Assembly: GCA_947650285.1 (NCBI GenBank)
Contig: CANTFL010001180.1
Span: forward strand, 1 to 64,000
DNA length: 64,000 nucleotides
Direction of reading: 5' to 3'
DNA from: Hyaloperonospora brassicae
Lineage: Eukaryota; Oomycota; Peronosporomycetes; Peronosporales; Peronosporaceae
Below, piece after piece: positions 1 through 10,917 of this stretch; position 1 is the first letter of the stretch; the number at the start of each line of letters is the position of its first letter. The position numbers were made by a program, and so were the translations under genes. The notes under the pieces are model-generated. The model was not told the DNA's origin. It made no database searches and was given only the letters and a program-made list of their open reading frames with translations.

Positions 1-1869
1 AAAACCAGACGTAGACTCAGAGGTCCCGGCTAGTCGGGCTCCACATGTTGCTGCCAATCACGCACGTACCACTGCAGATGGTGCGTAAAAATCAGCATGT
101 CGGGATAGACGCTGCTTCACTGTCTGAACGGGTCAGCTTTATCCCACTCTCTGAACGGGTCAGCTCGGGCCAGTAGGGACGCACACGGAGACGCCCGAAC
201 AACAGAGAAAAAACGTGATGCCAGGTGGCGCTAGAGAACGTTCTTGTGCTGCGCAGAGCAGGCAGGCGCAGGGCTGTGGAGAACAGCTGATCCGAGTCAC
301 AGCGCATCGTACAAGTGCTGCGATCGTTGCGCATAGCCTGGTATTCTGAGCCGCGAAGTTTGATCGGGTGCGCTCAAGTCGATGTCCAATGACGACGCGC
401 AGTTGCAAACTGCAAATGATTCGTCCGGCTGTCTCACGGACACAAGTGTCGGGAGACCGATAATCCCCTCAGTTGATGGCTACAGCTGGTCGGATGACGC
501 CCTCGCAGCAACGTCTCGCCAAAGCCCGCGACATTGCTGCACAACGAACGTGCAGACGCTTGTGCACGTGTCGCGATCCCGCGGCACGCACGGGGACGAG
601 ACACACGACTTGTAATGAACACTGCAACACACCCTGCAACAACCCGTACGAAACCACAGCGACGATCGTTGAAGTCGACGTGGTAGCTGCGTGAACACAC
701 GTGTGATTCGTGTCAGTACGTACTGCATGCGCGGAGGAGAAGCGGCTGCCTCCACTGAGTCCTTCGTTCGTGTGTGGCGACACCAGAGACTGTGCGCAAG
801 CATCACTCTTACGTGGTCAGGTGGCTGTTGGGACCCGTCAGTGAACGAGCGAATACGGGCCGCACACCGATGACCGTGTGAGCGTCCCGTGCTGGAACTG
901 TCAGTGCAACACGTGAGAGTTGCACTGACAGGGTGGGAAGCTCCCAAAGAAGACAGAACACGCTCGCTTGACGTCAAAGAGTTCTACATGCACTGCTCAA
1001 AGTTAGCCTCCCTAGCTCTCGTTCATATACACGAATGATACGACTTCCAACCCATCTACTTGAGAAACCGCAACCCACTGTGTGCATCTTGTCAAGTGGT
1101 GGATTGGCGAATGGCGACGGCGTGTGTCCGGAATGACGTAAGCGCGACTCCATCCCGACGGGCGAGTTTGTTGTAAAAGTAGAGTGGAACCCCTCGAAGC
1201 TAATACAATCGGGCGGAGGAAAACAAATAGGTAGTAGAGGACATTCGGTAGCAGGGGTTGGGTAGTCGCGTAATCTGCATTCAATTGGACAGTATTATGG
1301 AGTGCATGGATGAATATGGTCACAACTCCGACAAACAAAACTACATTTGCCCTCGGCATGCGATGATGGACCAATAGGAGATTGCTATTTAGTTATAGCC
1401 AATCCATGATCCTTTATAGCAGTTTCAGCGAATCGGACTGTTAGGGTAGGGAAGTGGGTGCACTTGAGACCCGGTAGCTCTCGTTTTAGAGTCTACAGAC
1501 AGAACGTTTTGGGTCGCAACGACGAGCTTGCGGAGCGCTTTGCACGGTTTAGCGTGCGGTATTACAATTCGCTTCACATAAGTGCAATGCACAAAAACAC
1601 GATCTAATGTCGAGTTGCACCAGCCGTTTCATGCGACAATGCATCTGCGTCAAAAACGATCCTGCTCTATCACAACCGCAGCAGTTATTGCCCCCATTCG
1701 AGCAATTGCAACATAGCAACAGAGCACCAACAGACAGACACAAACACAAACACAGCCACAACCATAAACACAACTGCTTTCGTCTCCTCCCCCGCTCTAA
1801 CGCGCAAGTCCCTATTCCCGCCCCACCTCAGCTCGATCGCTCTGCTTGCGCTCTTCTCCTTCCCACGTG
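1..1869. other. Intergenic region left of the photolyase gene
   Basis: No gene is recognised here. Several short overlapping open frames exist on both strands, but none has a recognisable motif, signal or credible exon structure. The last 150 bases before the photolyase start are rich in C and A, with CACAAACACAAA-type runs near 1735-1775, as expected for a 5' leader. Confidence 0.6.
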
Positions 1870-3564
1870 ATGCGTGTGCTCCTGTGGTTCCGTCGCGACC
1901 TGCGCCTGCACGACAACTTGGCGCTCCACAAAGCACTGGCGCTGCTCAATGCGCCACCAAAGACGCAGTCGACTGCAGCCGTTGAGTTCCTCCCGCTGTA
2001 CATTGTGCGTCGGCCCCAAGTAATGCGCTGCGGCGCCACCCGCTTCCAGTTCATGCTCGAGAGCGTCTCGGACTTAAGCGAAGCAGTCGAAGCGCGCGGG
2101 GCCCGTCTGCTCGTGGCCACTGGCGACAGCGTCGAAGTGCTGCGGCGGCTGTTGCCCGCGTGGGGCGTCACGCACTTGTGCTTTGACGCGCGCGTTGAGC
2201 CGTTTGCAGTGGCGCGCGACCGCCTCGTCCTGTCATTGGCCAAACGTCTCGGCGTGCAGACGCACGTGACCAATGGGTACAACTTGTACGACCTCGACGC
2301 GGTGCTCGCGGCGAACGGCGGCGCTGCGCCGAAGACGTACCGCGCGTTCCGAAACGCAGTGGCGTCGCAGCCGTCGCCGTCGCTGCCGCTGGAGGCACCA
2401 GCGACATTGCCAGCTCCGAAGAGGACGCGTCGAGAACTGTATGGCCAAGTGGAGGAGTATCGGCAAAGCCACACACGAGACCAGGACACGAAGGAGCAGG
2501 ACGAACCGATGGCACCGTTGGATAGCATTGCCGGACCCGAGCGCGAGTTTACGTTACCGGACGCAAAAGCGTTTGGGTACACACTACCGGAGAAACACTC
2601 GTTTCTCTACGGAGGCGAGCGCAATGCTCGAAAGATTTTAGAGACCTATTGTCGTGAGGAAGGTCGTGTCGCTACGTTTGAGAAACCTAAGACGTCTCCG
2701 GCTCAGATATCGCCAAGTCCATCGACAACAACGCTGAGCCCGTACTTGGTTTTCGGATGCCTCAGTCCGCGGACGTTCTACCATCAAGTCCGATTGATTC
2801 AGAAGAAGCACAAGAAAGCGTCAGCACCCCCTGTGAGCTTGGACGGACAGCTCCTGTGGCGAGAATTCTACCATTGTCATGGCCACGCCAATCCGTATTT
2901 TGACAAGATGGAGGAGAGCTCTACTTGCTTGCAGATCAATTGGCGGTGGCATTCCATTCCGGAGACAGAAGACGATATGACTGACGACGACAAGCTTGCT
3001 CGCACCCATTTTGAGGCGTGGAAAAACGGGCAGACTGGGTTTCCATGGATTGATGCTATCATGATCCAGCTAAAGGAGGAGGGCTGGATCCATCACTTAG
3101 CGCGTCACTCCGTAGCTTGTTTCCTCACACGTGGTGACTTGTACATTTCGTGGGTACGTGGACTCGAGGTGTTCCAAGAAGAGCTCATTGATCACGACTG
3201 GAGCCTAAATGCCGGCAACTGGCTCTGGCTCAGTAGCAGCTACTTCTTTACGGCGTACTTCCGCGTGTACTCTCCCATATCTTTCGGGAAGAAATACGAT
3301 CCGGAAGGCCTCTATATCAAGAAGTATATCCCAGAGATCAGGAAGCTGCCAGCCAAGTATATATACGAGCCGTGGAAAGCTCCGCAAAGTGTGCAGGATA
3401 CGTCGGGGTGTCGCATCGGCACAGACTATCCTGCTCCTATTGTGAATCACAAAACCGCAATGAACAGGTGCTTGGACGGGATAAAGAGGTCGTTTGCCAA
3501 TAAGCAGTACGGTAGTCCACCACCTTCCTCACGAAAGCGGCAGCGCGAAGAATCAGCGAATTGA
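1870..3564 (+). CDS. (6-4) photolyase / animal-type cryptochrome
   Basis: Predicted FAD-dependent blue-light photolyase or cryptochrome of 564 residues, expected to repair (6-4) pyrimidine photoproducts or to sense blue light. The N-terminal alpha/beta photolyase domain starts with MRVLLWFRRDLRLHDN. The C-terminal FAD-binding domain has the hallmark LLWREFY, then GFPWIDAIMIQL, EGWIHHLARHSVACFLTRGD, NAGNWLWLS and YSPISFGKK. The two histidines of the WIHHLARH segment are those used by (6-4) enzymes, which argues for this class over CPD or DASH types. The C-terminus is a short basic tail rich in S, R and K. I chose the ATG at 1870 because homology begins there; an in-frame ATG-like start eight codons upstream adds nothing recognisable. 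A single uninterrupted exon. Whether it repairs DNA or signals cannot be told from sequence. Confidence 0.9.
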   Translation: MRVLLWFRRDLRLHDNLALHKALALLNAPPKTQSTAAVEFLPLYIVRRPQVMRCGATRFQFMLESVSDLSEAVEARGARLLVATGDSVEVLRRLLPAWGVTHLCFDARVEPFAVARDRLVLSLAKRLGVQTHVTNGYNLYDLDAVLAANGGAAPKTYRAFRNAVASQPSPSLPLEAPATLPAPKRTRRELYGQVEEYRQSHTRDQDTKEQDEPMAPLDSIAGPEREFTLPDAKAFGYTLPEKHSFLYGGERNARKILETYCREEGRVATFEKPKTSPAQISPSPSTTTLSPYLVFGCLSPRTFYHQVRLIQKKHKKASAPPVSLDGQLLWREFYHCHGHANPYFDKMEESSTCLQINWRWHSIPETEDDMTDDDKLARTHFEAWKNGQTGFPWIDAIMIQLKEEGWIHHLARHSVACFLTRGDLYISWVRGLEVFQEELIDHDWSLNAGNWLWLSSSYFFTAYFRVYSPISFGKKYDPEGLYIKKYIPEIRKLPAKYIYEPWKAPQSVQDTSGCRIGTDYPAPIVNHKTAMNRCLDGIKRSFANKQYGSPPPSSRKRQREESAN

Positions 3565-4716
3565 TCGGATCGACGACCCGTGAACGGAAGAACCGTGTAG
3601 GGAGTTGCTATCGGGACACGGGGCAACGGTGACCCCATGTTTGCAGCCTTCTCGGATTGCCATGAGCTGACAGTAGCGACGTCTTACCATTTACACGCAC
3701 TGCCTGCCTTTCGAATTCTCGTGTTTCATCAGGACGCGCTAGGATACAAAGTGGCGGTGGCCTTGTACGTTGTGGTGCATTTGTCGGAGGGTGATTGGAA
3801 TCACTACGGTCGTCAGCTATCGTGAGTTCGGATTGCGTCGTTCAGCGCGTTTTTGTCACTACTGTACCGTCCGACGGCAGCCTTTCTAGTGTCGCCGCAT
3901 GTCATTTGTTAGCGATAGAGTCAAAACACGGTAGCGCAAAGAAGGGAACAGAAGTAAGGGTCCGGAACTAAAAAGGCTTATGCTTCGTGAGTCGTGGGTG
4001 ACGAGCTAGTGCATCGCGATCACGCGCTCAGCGTTGTCGAACGAGCTCATCGTCGAGAACGCAGCTGGTGAAGAGACATGTTTCACTGGCTCTAGCCCAG
4101 ATCCGCCGCCAGCTTATGCGGCGGGATGTTTGCACCGACGCCCGGGCGGGCGATCCCGTTGCGTACTAATCCCAACGAGGCTTGTTACGCCACTTGGGTA
4201 AACTGTCCGAGCTATCTACGGGTCCACTTCAGACCAGGTTGATCGTATGCTTGCGAAGTTCGCGGGTGCAGCTGACTGTGCCGACCTAGCAGACAGCTGA
4301 AAACATACCTTTCTTTTCGTGAGTGCCATGTTTTCGTAAGTGTTCGAAACACAGGCGTCATGGCAAACACGCCGTTTCGCGTCGGCTTCGTGGTTGCCAG
4401 GTCAAGTCCGTTGCATGAGCACAATGGATGGGTTTCTACACGATCGGGAAGGTTTGTAAGTCAGTGGAAACGGTAACAAGCAAATTTCACAGAATCACGT
4501 GCAGTGAACTGATCTTGGTCTTTATTTGGAGCCCACTGCCATTCCGCCTCTATGTTCTCGTTGTTCAGCCCCGAGACGATGCGTGACGAGGAACAGACAT
4601 CGTGTGCCGTCATTCACACCATACCTTCCAAACGCGAAGTCCACACCCTCCCTACCAATCTCGGAGTCCGCACCCTTCCTGCCGAGCTCGAAGTCCACAT
4701 CCTAGTTGTTTGTACT
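3565..4716. other. Intergenic, photolyase to E1
   Basis: About 1.15 kb with no recognisable gene. Small open frames at 3637-3825 and 4212-4424 show no motif. It ends at the CAAA target site flanking the E1 left LTR. Confidence 0.6.
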
Positions 4717-4720
4717 CAAA
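4717..4720. repeat. E1 target-site duplication, left copy (CAAA)
   Basis: CAAA directly precedes the left LTR and recurs at 12545-12548 after the right LTR. A 4-bp duplication is slightly shorter than the 5 bp usual for Ty3/Gypsy elements. Confidence 0.7.
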
Positions 4721-5255
4721 TGTAGCGGAGCTACGCAGCTTCTTAAGTCAGAGGAAGACTTAACGCTCTTACGAGCAACTTAAGGTTCTACGAACCCGAC
4801 TCAAAGAGTCAACAGCTCCGAGAGCTAAAGGGTGGTTCAAGGAACCCGACTCAAAGAGTCACACAAGCTCAAAGAGCTTACGGTCCCTGTTCGAGGGGGA
4901 CCAAACGATTCAAAGAATCAAACGCACTAAGTGCACAAGGAGTAGCTGCCTTAACAAGGCGTTGCTTCTTCCTTACGATCGCAAGACGCCTCAGAGAGGC
5001 ACGTGTCTTTTGTTGATCGAAATGGGAACTTAATTTAATTTCTTCTTTTAACCTAAAAGAACACCTTCGAACAAAGTAGTTAACCTACTCACTTATGTCC
5101 AAAATAAACCTATCAAAAGATCTTGTACCAATTGTTGACAGACATCAGTCTTCAACAATTGATACTTGTGTTCTAATATTACTTTAAAGGTGATCCCATC
5201 CCTTGTGTGTACCACACCCATTGTCGACTACCAGTCGACGTGTAACGCCGTTACA
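4721..5255 (-). repeat. E1 3' LTR (left), hairpin-array LTR
   Basis: 535 bp, starting TGTAGCGGAG and ending CGTTACA in plus orientation. Much of it is a run of short perfect inverted repeats: 4743-4763 (TTAAGTC/GACTTAA), 4784-4796, 4798-4810, 4814-4826, 4834-4846, 4848-4860, 4865-4879, 4907-4919, 4924-4934 and 4948-4960. Four of them share the same five-base loop CAAAG. The outer ends are themselves a hairpin (GTGTAACG/CGTTACAC). Confidence 0.92.
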
Positions 5256-5267
5256 CCTTCCCCCACC
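5256..5267 (-). promoter_or_regulatory. E1 polypurine tract
   Basis: On the minus strand this reads GGTGGGGGAAGG and abuts the 3' LTR, the position where plus-strand DNA synthesis is primed. Confidence 0.75.
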
Positions 5268-5363
5268 AGACTGACGTTTCCACATAACGTCAATCAAATT
5301 CTTTCCTCGAAGAGGACTGTGTGTGTGCGCTTCATCCTAACGGTTGGCAAAACACAAAACACC

Positions 5364-6665
5364 ATGGCATCGCCACCCCATGATTCCTCGACTCTCTCGT
5401 CTTACCTCGGCATCGATGTGGAGATGGAATATGGTAGCGATACCAATATTCATGGTGACGAGAAGACAATGTCCGACTCACCAGTGCAAGAGGTAGCGCC
5501 TCATATTGCACCAAACCCATTTGCCGAGCGTGGCGAAGCCAACGCGCCAAGGGCGCCGCATCAAACACCTTTTGTGGGCGATGCCATCATCACTAATTTG
5601 CTCGATGTGCAACAAGAGTTGGCTATCCAACGAGAGGAGAGCGCTCATCGCCGTATGCAGCTTGCTGCAACCCTTGAGGGTCGTCGTGGCTATCTGTTCA
5701 CACCACTCAATGTGGAAGAGCGTATACGCCAAACGACAGGTCGTTATTTGGCAACGTGGGCCATTAGCGCTGAGCCTACATCTTTTGGTGAGGTGGCGAG
5801 TCGACAGGCACTTCGTGAGAGGTACCTGCAACCCCACTTGACGACTCAAATTCAATACAAGTTGCGACTTGACACGCAAGCACGGGGTGCACCGGTTTTA
5901 CAGATGAAGGGTATACCCATCCTCTTATTCGCAGGCGAATCTCAGGAGGAAGAAGACAACACTTTTATTCGACGGGTGCATCGGGAACGACACCTCATCA
6001 GCGTGTTATCTCTCAGAGCAAGTGCCGATGTGGAAGATGTTCTCCTAGAACGAAAGATTCGGTATGATTACGTCAATCTTAAGGCCAGAGACCAGTTGCG
6101 ATCTCGCACACGCTATGCCCCGGCTGTGCCGATTGATGTGGGTGTTGGTTAAGCGGTACCCAACTACCCACCTGCCTCCACCACTATTGGTGAGAAGCGC
6201 TCTCGGTCGAGGGATGACCCCTACCACGATGTTCAAAAGCATGACCGGCGTATGGGCAATCCTGCCGAAGGGGTGTCTCAAATTCCCACGAGTTCTCCGA
6301 CTCCGGGTCCCCACGCCACTTCACCGGATGCTGGTATTGACCCTGACGACTACGTCGTTTCAGGAGTCGCTCCACATGGAACTGGCGGTTCCATTGCTCA
6401 TCGAGAAGCGTCGGAGGTGGTCAGTTTACCGATGGAGGAGCATGAGAAGATGCTTCTCGAGCTGAGTGGTCTCCGTGAGATATTGGGTAAGACCCAGAGT
6501 GCGTTTGACGCAATGCGAGTCCGTGTCCAGGCGTTGGAGTTGGGCCAAGCCCGTATGGAGGCCCAGCTTGACCTCCTGGTACGAATTCAGCAACCGATGG
6601 CAAGGCCAACCTATGCGGCACAAGCGCCTCCAAGACCTCGTGGGACGGATCCCGATACGGCTTAG
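5364..6665 (+). pseudogene. E1 antisense ORF (aORF) opposed to pol, one in-frame stop
   Basis: A plus-strand frame inside E1, opposite to gag-pol. It starts at ATG 5364, 109 bp inside the LTR, and stays open for 433 codons to 6665 apart from one TAA at 6150-6152. The protein is hydrophilic: an acidic N-terminal third (DVEMEYGSD, EKTMSDSPV), a central Q/E/R-rich helical part (QQELAIQREESAHRRMQ), and a C-terminal stretch with coiled-coil character (HEKMLLELSGLREILGKTQ). The 3' part, about 6184-6665, lies opposite the integrase tail and chromodomain, so both strands are coding there. No membrane segment or known domain is seen. Its role is unknown; antisense accessory ORFs are known in some plant Ty3/Gypsy lineages, but I see no sequence match to infer homology. 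Confidence 0.6.
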
Positions 6666-7644
6666 GCAAGCCAACGTAGAACACGTGGTGTGTGCGCAGT
6701 TTGCGCGGAAGGTTGATCGTAAACGCAAGTCCCTTCTTGGCGACGACCGTGAATGGTCCAATGAAGCGCGCGCGCAACTTTGTCTTGAAGACAGCAGAGA
6801 CTACATTTGTAGGTAGGTTTTTAGCATTGAGTAAAAGTTGTTCTCCGACCTCATAACGTTTAATAAAACCTCTGCCTTTAGCATCAGTTTGTTCCTTCTG
6901 CTTTTCTTGGCTATCAGCCAGTGCGTCACGCACATGTCGTAATACATTCAATCGCGTTGCGAGAAGCTCGCTTACCTGTGATTGAACAGTAGCAGGTCTG
7001 ATATCAGCAAGCCGATCGGCAACTCCTCCCCCATTAAGCCCTGAATCACGCAGTGGTAGCGTTAACGGACTGCGAGGGTGTGTGAGACCATTCAAATAAA
7101 ACGGTGTGTAGCCGGCGGAGGCATGCACGGCGTTATTCAACGCAAACGCAACGACAGGGATCATCGAACTCCAACGATTAGGAGTTTTAGCGAAAACACT
7201 GCGCAAGATGTCACCAAAGATGCGATTCACTCGCTCGGTTTGACCATAAGTCTGCGGACGATCCGCTGTGGACATGTCCCAACGTGTGCCGAGCACCTTG
7301 AAGATGGACTTCCAAAACTTTCCAGTGAAGCGGGGACCTCAATCAGAGACATTTGCAAACGGCAAACCGTGTTGTCGAAACAGGCGATCGATTAAGAGCG
7401 TCGCTTTACCTTCACCATCAATGGTATCTGGCACCGCCGCTAAATGAGCCATATTGCTCAAACGGTCACCAAATACCACAATACCCGTATTTCCATACGA
7501 ATCCTTCGGTAATCCGAACAGGAAGTCCATACGGATGGACTCCCAACACCCCTTGGGTATAGGCAAACTATCCAGTGGCGCGGCCGCGTGATGTGATGGT
7601 TTCACCCGTTGACACGTTTCACACGTACGCACATATGTGCTCAC
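6184..7644 (-). pseudogene. E1 integrase and chromodomain (broken)
   Basis: Minus-strand integrase fragments in at least three frames. The zinc-binding end (CETCQRVKPSHHA) and start of the core (MDFLFGLPKDSYGN) lie at 7339-7644. The core with STADRPQTYGQTERVNRIF and the ALNNAVHASAGYTPFYLNG segment lies at 6421-7296, followed by a GPF-type C-terminal module (RFIGPFTVVAKKG). A chromodomain (VKWRGDPESENSWEF) follows in another frame at about 6240-6375. The integrase would insert the cDNA and the chromodomain would bias targeting through histone marks, but stops and shifts make this copy non-functional. Confidence 0.88.
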
Positions 7645-7755
7645 CCATTTGTATAGTTTGGGCCATCAATAGCATTGGCTCACGGAGCTATAGGTCTTCT
7701 CACGACCGAGATGTCCACTCAACGCAGTAATACGTGCCTCACAGAGGATCCGATT

Positions 7756-9522
7756 CTACAACTCCTCATCATGAGGGACAACGATACGAGGGGTATCCTC
7801 CACATCCGTGCTATAGCACAAGAGGCCTTGATCGATAGAATATAGATGTAACCTCGCATTTAACCGTGCCGACAATTCTATGTCCGAGTCATTAAACTCC
7901 TCGCTCCCTAGAGCACGTAGCAGAGCTACACAGTGTTCATCTTTGGTATATGTCGTACGGATTAGGTCAGTGACCGACGACGACAGAGTCGTAACATGCC
8001 CAAGCTCATAGTCAGGCCTGCGTGACAACGCATCAGTCAAAGCATTCTGCTTGCCCGGCTTATACTTCACCTCGAAGGTGTACTCGGCAAAGAAGGAAAG
8101 CCAACGAGCCATTCTCTGAGAGAGGTGAGGCGACTGGGTCGCAGTGCGTAGTGACGCATGATCTGTATAGATCACATTCGGCTTCGAGCCAAGAAGATGA
8201 ACCCTGAATTCGACGAGAGCATACTTCATTTCAAGTAGCTCTTTTTCATGAACAGGATAGTTCTTTTCTGCAGCCTTCAGCTGCCGGGACTCAAACGCAA
8301 TGACGCGTTCCCGGCCATCAGAATCTGTCTGTAACAGAGCGCTGCCTATGGCAAAGTCAGATGCGTTACAGACGACACTGAAAGATCTATCAGGATCAGG
8401 CAAAGCCAAGATTGGCGCATAAAGGAGACTTCTTTTTACTGCTTAAAACGCATCATGCTCAGTGCTAGTCCAGCACCATTCCACATCCTTTATAAGGAGC
8501 TTCGATAATGGCCGAGCCATATTTGCGTAATTCGCACTGTACTTGTGCAAATAATTGGCAAGGCCAAGCCACTTACGTAAGTCCTTTTGGATCTTTGGAA
8601 CCGGCCAATCAACTATGGCTTTTACCTTAGCGGGATCCAATCCAAGGCTTCGCTTACCAATAGCGCCCTAAAAAGGGAATCTCTTCTGCACCAAAGATGC
8701 ACTTCGACGCGTTGGCGTACAACTTATTCGTGCGCATGCACTCGAGCACCGCTTGTAAATGGTCAATGTGATTATCCACATCTGACCGACCGTTCATAGC
8801 ACGACTGTGGAAAAAGATGTCATCAAAGTACGTCTGTGCATAAGCTCGGTGATATCTGAACAATTGTGTCACAAGACGATTGAATGTATCCGGGGCATTT
8901 GATAACCCTTGCGGCATAACAAGCCACTCCCAGAGCATACCGCTTGGAGTGCTGACCGCTGTCAGCGAAATATCGCTTTCTCGCATGAGAAGCTGGTAAT
9001 AACCATCGACTAAGTCGAGCGCACTGTACATTGTACATCCCACCATGTTGTTCTGAAGAACATCCTTCCTCGGAATTGGTGTCTGAGCCGGGATGGTGGC
9101 CGCATTAAGCTTATTGTAAGCATGATCAATGCACCACTTCCCATTGGGCTTTTTGACACAGAAGGTCGGTGTGGAATGGGGAGATTTGCTCTCACGTACC
9201 ATTCCTGCCGCGTCCTTTGCACGAAAGAAGTCGTCAATGACGTCACACTGTTCCTCCGTTAAAGGCCACTGCCGTGTTACGCAGTATTTAGTTCCAGGAA
9301 CCAAGTCAATTTCATGACGTACACCTCTATCGGGGGGCAAGACGGACGGTGGGTTGTGACACAACACTTCCTGAAATTTCTTTTCCAAAGGATAGAAAGG
9401 ATCAATAAGTCCTTAAGGATCGAAGATTCACTACGGGCATCTAATGCCGCCTTTGTTTCCTCAAGGACAGACTCGTCCAATAACGAGGATGAGTTCAACT
9501 CAATATCCGACCGAATGACCAC
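7756..9522 (-). pseudogene. E1 reverse transcriptase-RNase H (broken)
   Basis: Minus strand. Reverse transcriptase at 8654-9388 shows SPHSTPTFCVKKPNGKWC, the LVDGYYQL and MPQGLSNAPDTF motifs and catalytic YFDD (in AQTYFDDIFFHSR). The connection piece at 8443-8640 has WPVPKIQKDLRKWLGLANYL. RNase H at 7756-8409 shows VCNASDFAIGSALLQTD, ELLEMKYALVEF and YTDHASL, then LSQRMARWLSFF and the DALSRRP end. Frame changes occur near 8645 and 8425 and upstream of 9388. The enzyme pair would copy element RNA into DNA; this copy cannot be translated intact. Confidence 0.92.
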
Positions 9523-9525
9523 AAA

Positions 9526-10365
9526 CTAGGATAATTCTCCTTCCTGTAAGGCTTGGCTAAATTCGCCGCCAGACATTCCTTCTGGTTCAAAAAGAGTATC
9601 CAAGGATTGTAGAGTCTCAAGACGAATATTGCCATCAATCTGGCCAGTCAACCCATCGACAAGTGTATATAGTGTATTATTACTATTACCACTCCTTAAC
9701 ATCTCGGACGTCTGGCGCTCGACAGTTGCTACCCTACGCTGAGATTGTTTCCTCAAAGAAATATTACGCCTCTTAAAGGCCGGGACAGTAGGGTCCCCGT
9801 AGGTGCTATTCATTTTAGCACGCTCTATACGAGAGCTCATGTCTTGATCGACATCTGGTGAAGTGTTACGTAACTCGAACACTTAACCCAGTAAATTTAC
9901 ATGTACTACTTCACGTACAGCATTCGGGCCTAGCCCTGAACACTCTGGCTTCTCGCCATCAATGTCATGACATACATTCAGTGAGGTGCCACCTCGGCCG
10001 CCCTCACTCGGTGGGATATCACGCGCCACTTCACGTACAGCATCCGCGCCTAGCCCTGAACACTCTGGCTTCTTACCATCAATGTCATCACCGACATTCA
10101 GTGAGATGCCACCTCGGCCGCTTTCACTCGGTGGCATTTTACTTGCCATCCCACTCACATCACAGGAATTACATTCTTGATGTCTCGGCCCTAGGATAAC
10201 CATGCCTGCAGCATGCAGTGACTCAGTATCACAACGAGTATCACTAAACGGAGTATAACTCCCCTCACATACGGTGAAAGAGCTCCGCTTAATATGGATG
10301 TCATTGACATTGGAGTTAATTAACTCTGACATAACAATCTCCAGCACATTGACATCTTCCGTCAA
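9526..10365 (-). pseudogene. E1 pol linker between protease and RT, with an internal repeat
   Basis: Two minus-strand open stretches (9883-10365 and 9526-9882) bridge protease and reverse transcriptase. No known domain is visible. The first contains two copies of a 40-residue unit (GGISLNVGDDIDGKKPECSG-like) from a 120-bp tandem duplication. Such low-conservation spacers are common before the RT domain. Confidence 0.6.
9908..10147 (-). repeat. 120-bp tandem duplication in E1 pol linker
   Basis: Two adjacent copies of 120 bp (about 9908-10027 and 10028-10147) match at most positions. Both contain TTCACGTACAGCAT, CCCTGAACACTCTGGCTTCT and CACCTCGGCCGC. 120 is a multiple of three, so the reading frame is kept. 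Confidence 0.85.
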
Positions 10366-10795
10366 TGGCTCGCGCCAATAGCGCTTTTGCTGCCCAGCGA
10401 AGCTGGGTCCATGACTCTTCTAACTTCACTCGAAACATTGCGCGTAGCGTCTAAGGTATTAGACCTCCAATCAATATGTGGTTCATGGCGTTCATGCCAA
10501 GCCTTGCCTAGGATGGGATCATATTTTAAATCCAAATCAAGGACACGGCAGAGTTCAATGCTTTCAAAGTCCAAAAATTCACACCTAAGTTTAACGGACC
10601 TTAAGGCACTGTGACGCGACTACCAGTCGCTAAACGAACGGTGATTGAATCACCCTCATGCGCTTTGAGCGCTTCAGCATATCGATGACTTCCCTCAAGG
10701 TAACGACGTCGAGAATAATTGCATGATGCTCCGGAGTCGATTAGGATCGACCAATGCTTCTCAAAGCCCTTAACTTTCGCCTCGAAGACTAACAA
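10362..10795 (-). pseudogene. E1 aspartic protease (broken)
   Basis: Minus strand 10601-10795 carries ILIDSGASCNYSRRRYLEGS with the catalytic D-S-G triad of retroviral-type proteases, followed by VRLATGSRVTVP. After an interruption, 10362-10574 continues with LDLDLKYDPILGKAWHERHE, which corresponds to the flap-to-ILG part of the fold. It would cleave Gag-Pol. The interruption makes it inactive. Confidence 0.85.
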
Positions 10796-10917
10796 GCTAG
10801 GCTTGTATCCACGCGCTGTGCTGGTGGGTACATAGCTCGGGTGGGCGAAGCCCTATTTCACTCTACCTCGTAGAGAAGCAACAGAACTCAGTTCTACCCC
10901 AGTAGGGCGCCCCGCGC

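Noticed and set aside
1812..2582. 256-residue frame antisense to the photolyase gene
   Set aside because: Overlaps a well-supported gene and has no motif; a codon-composition shadow.
1870..3564. Assignment as a DASH cryptochrome or CPD photolyase
   Set aside because: The WIHHLARHSVACFLTRGD and NAGNWLWLS segments and the C-terminal YSPISFGKK match the (6-4)/animal cryptochrome group better.
4721..5255. CRISPR-like array in the E1 LTR because of the regular short repeats
   Set aside because: Repeats are hairpins with variable stems and a constant loop, within a eukaryotic LTR; there are no spacer units and no cas genes.
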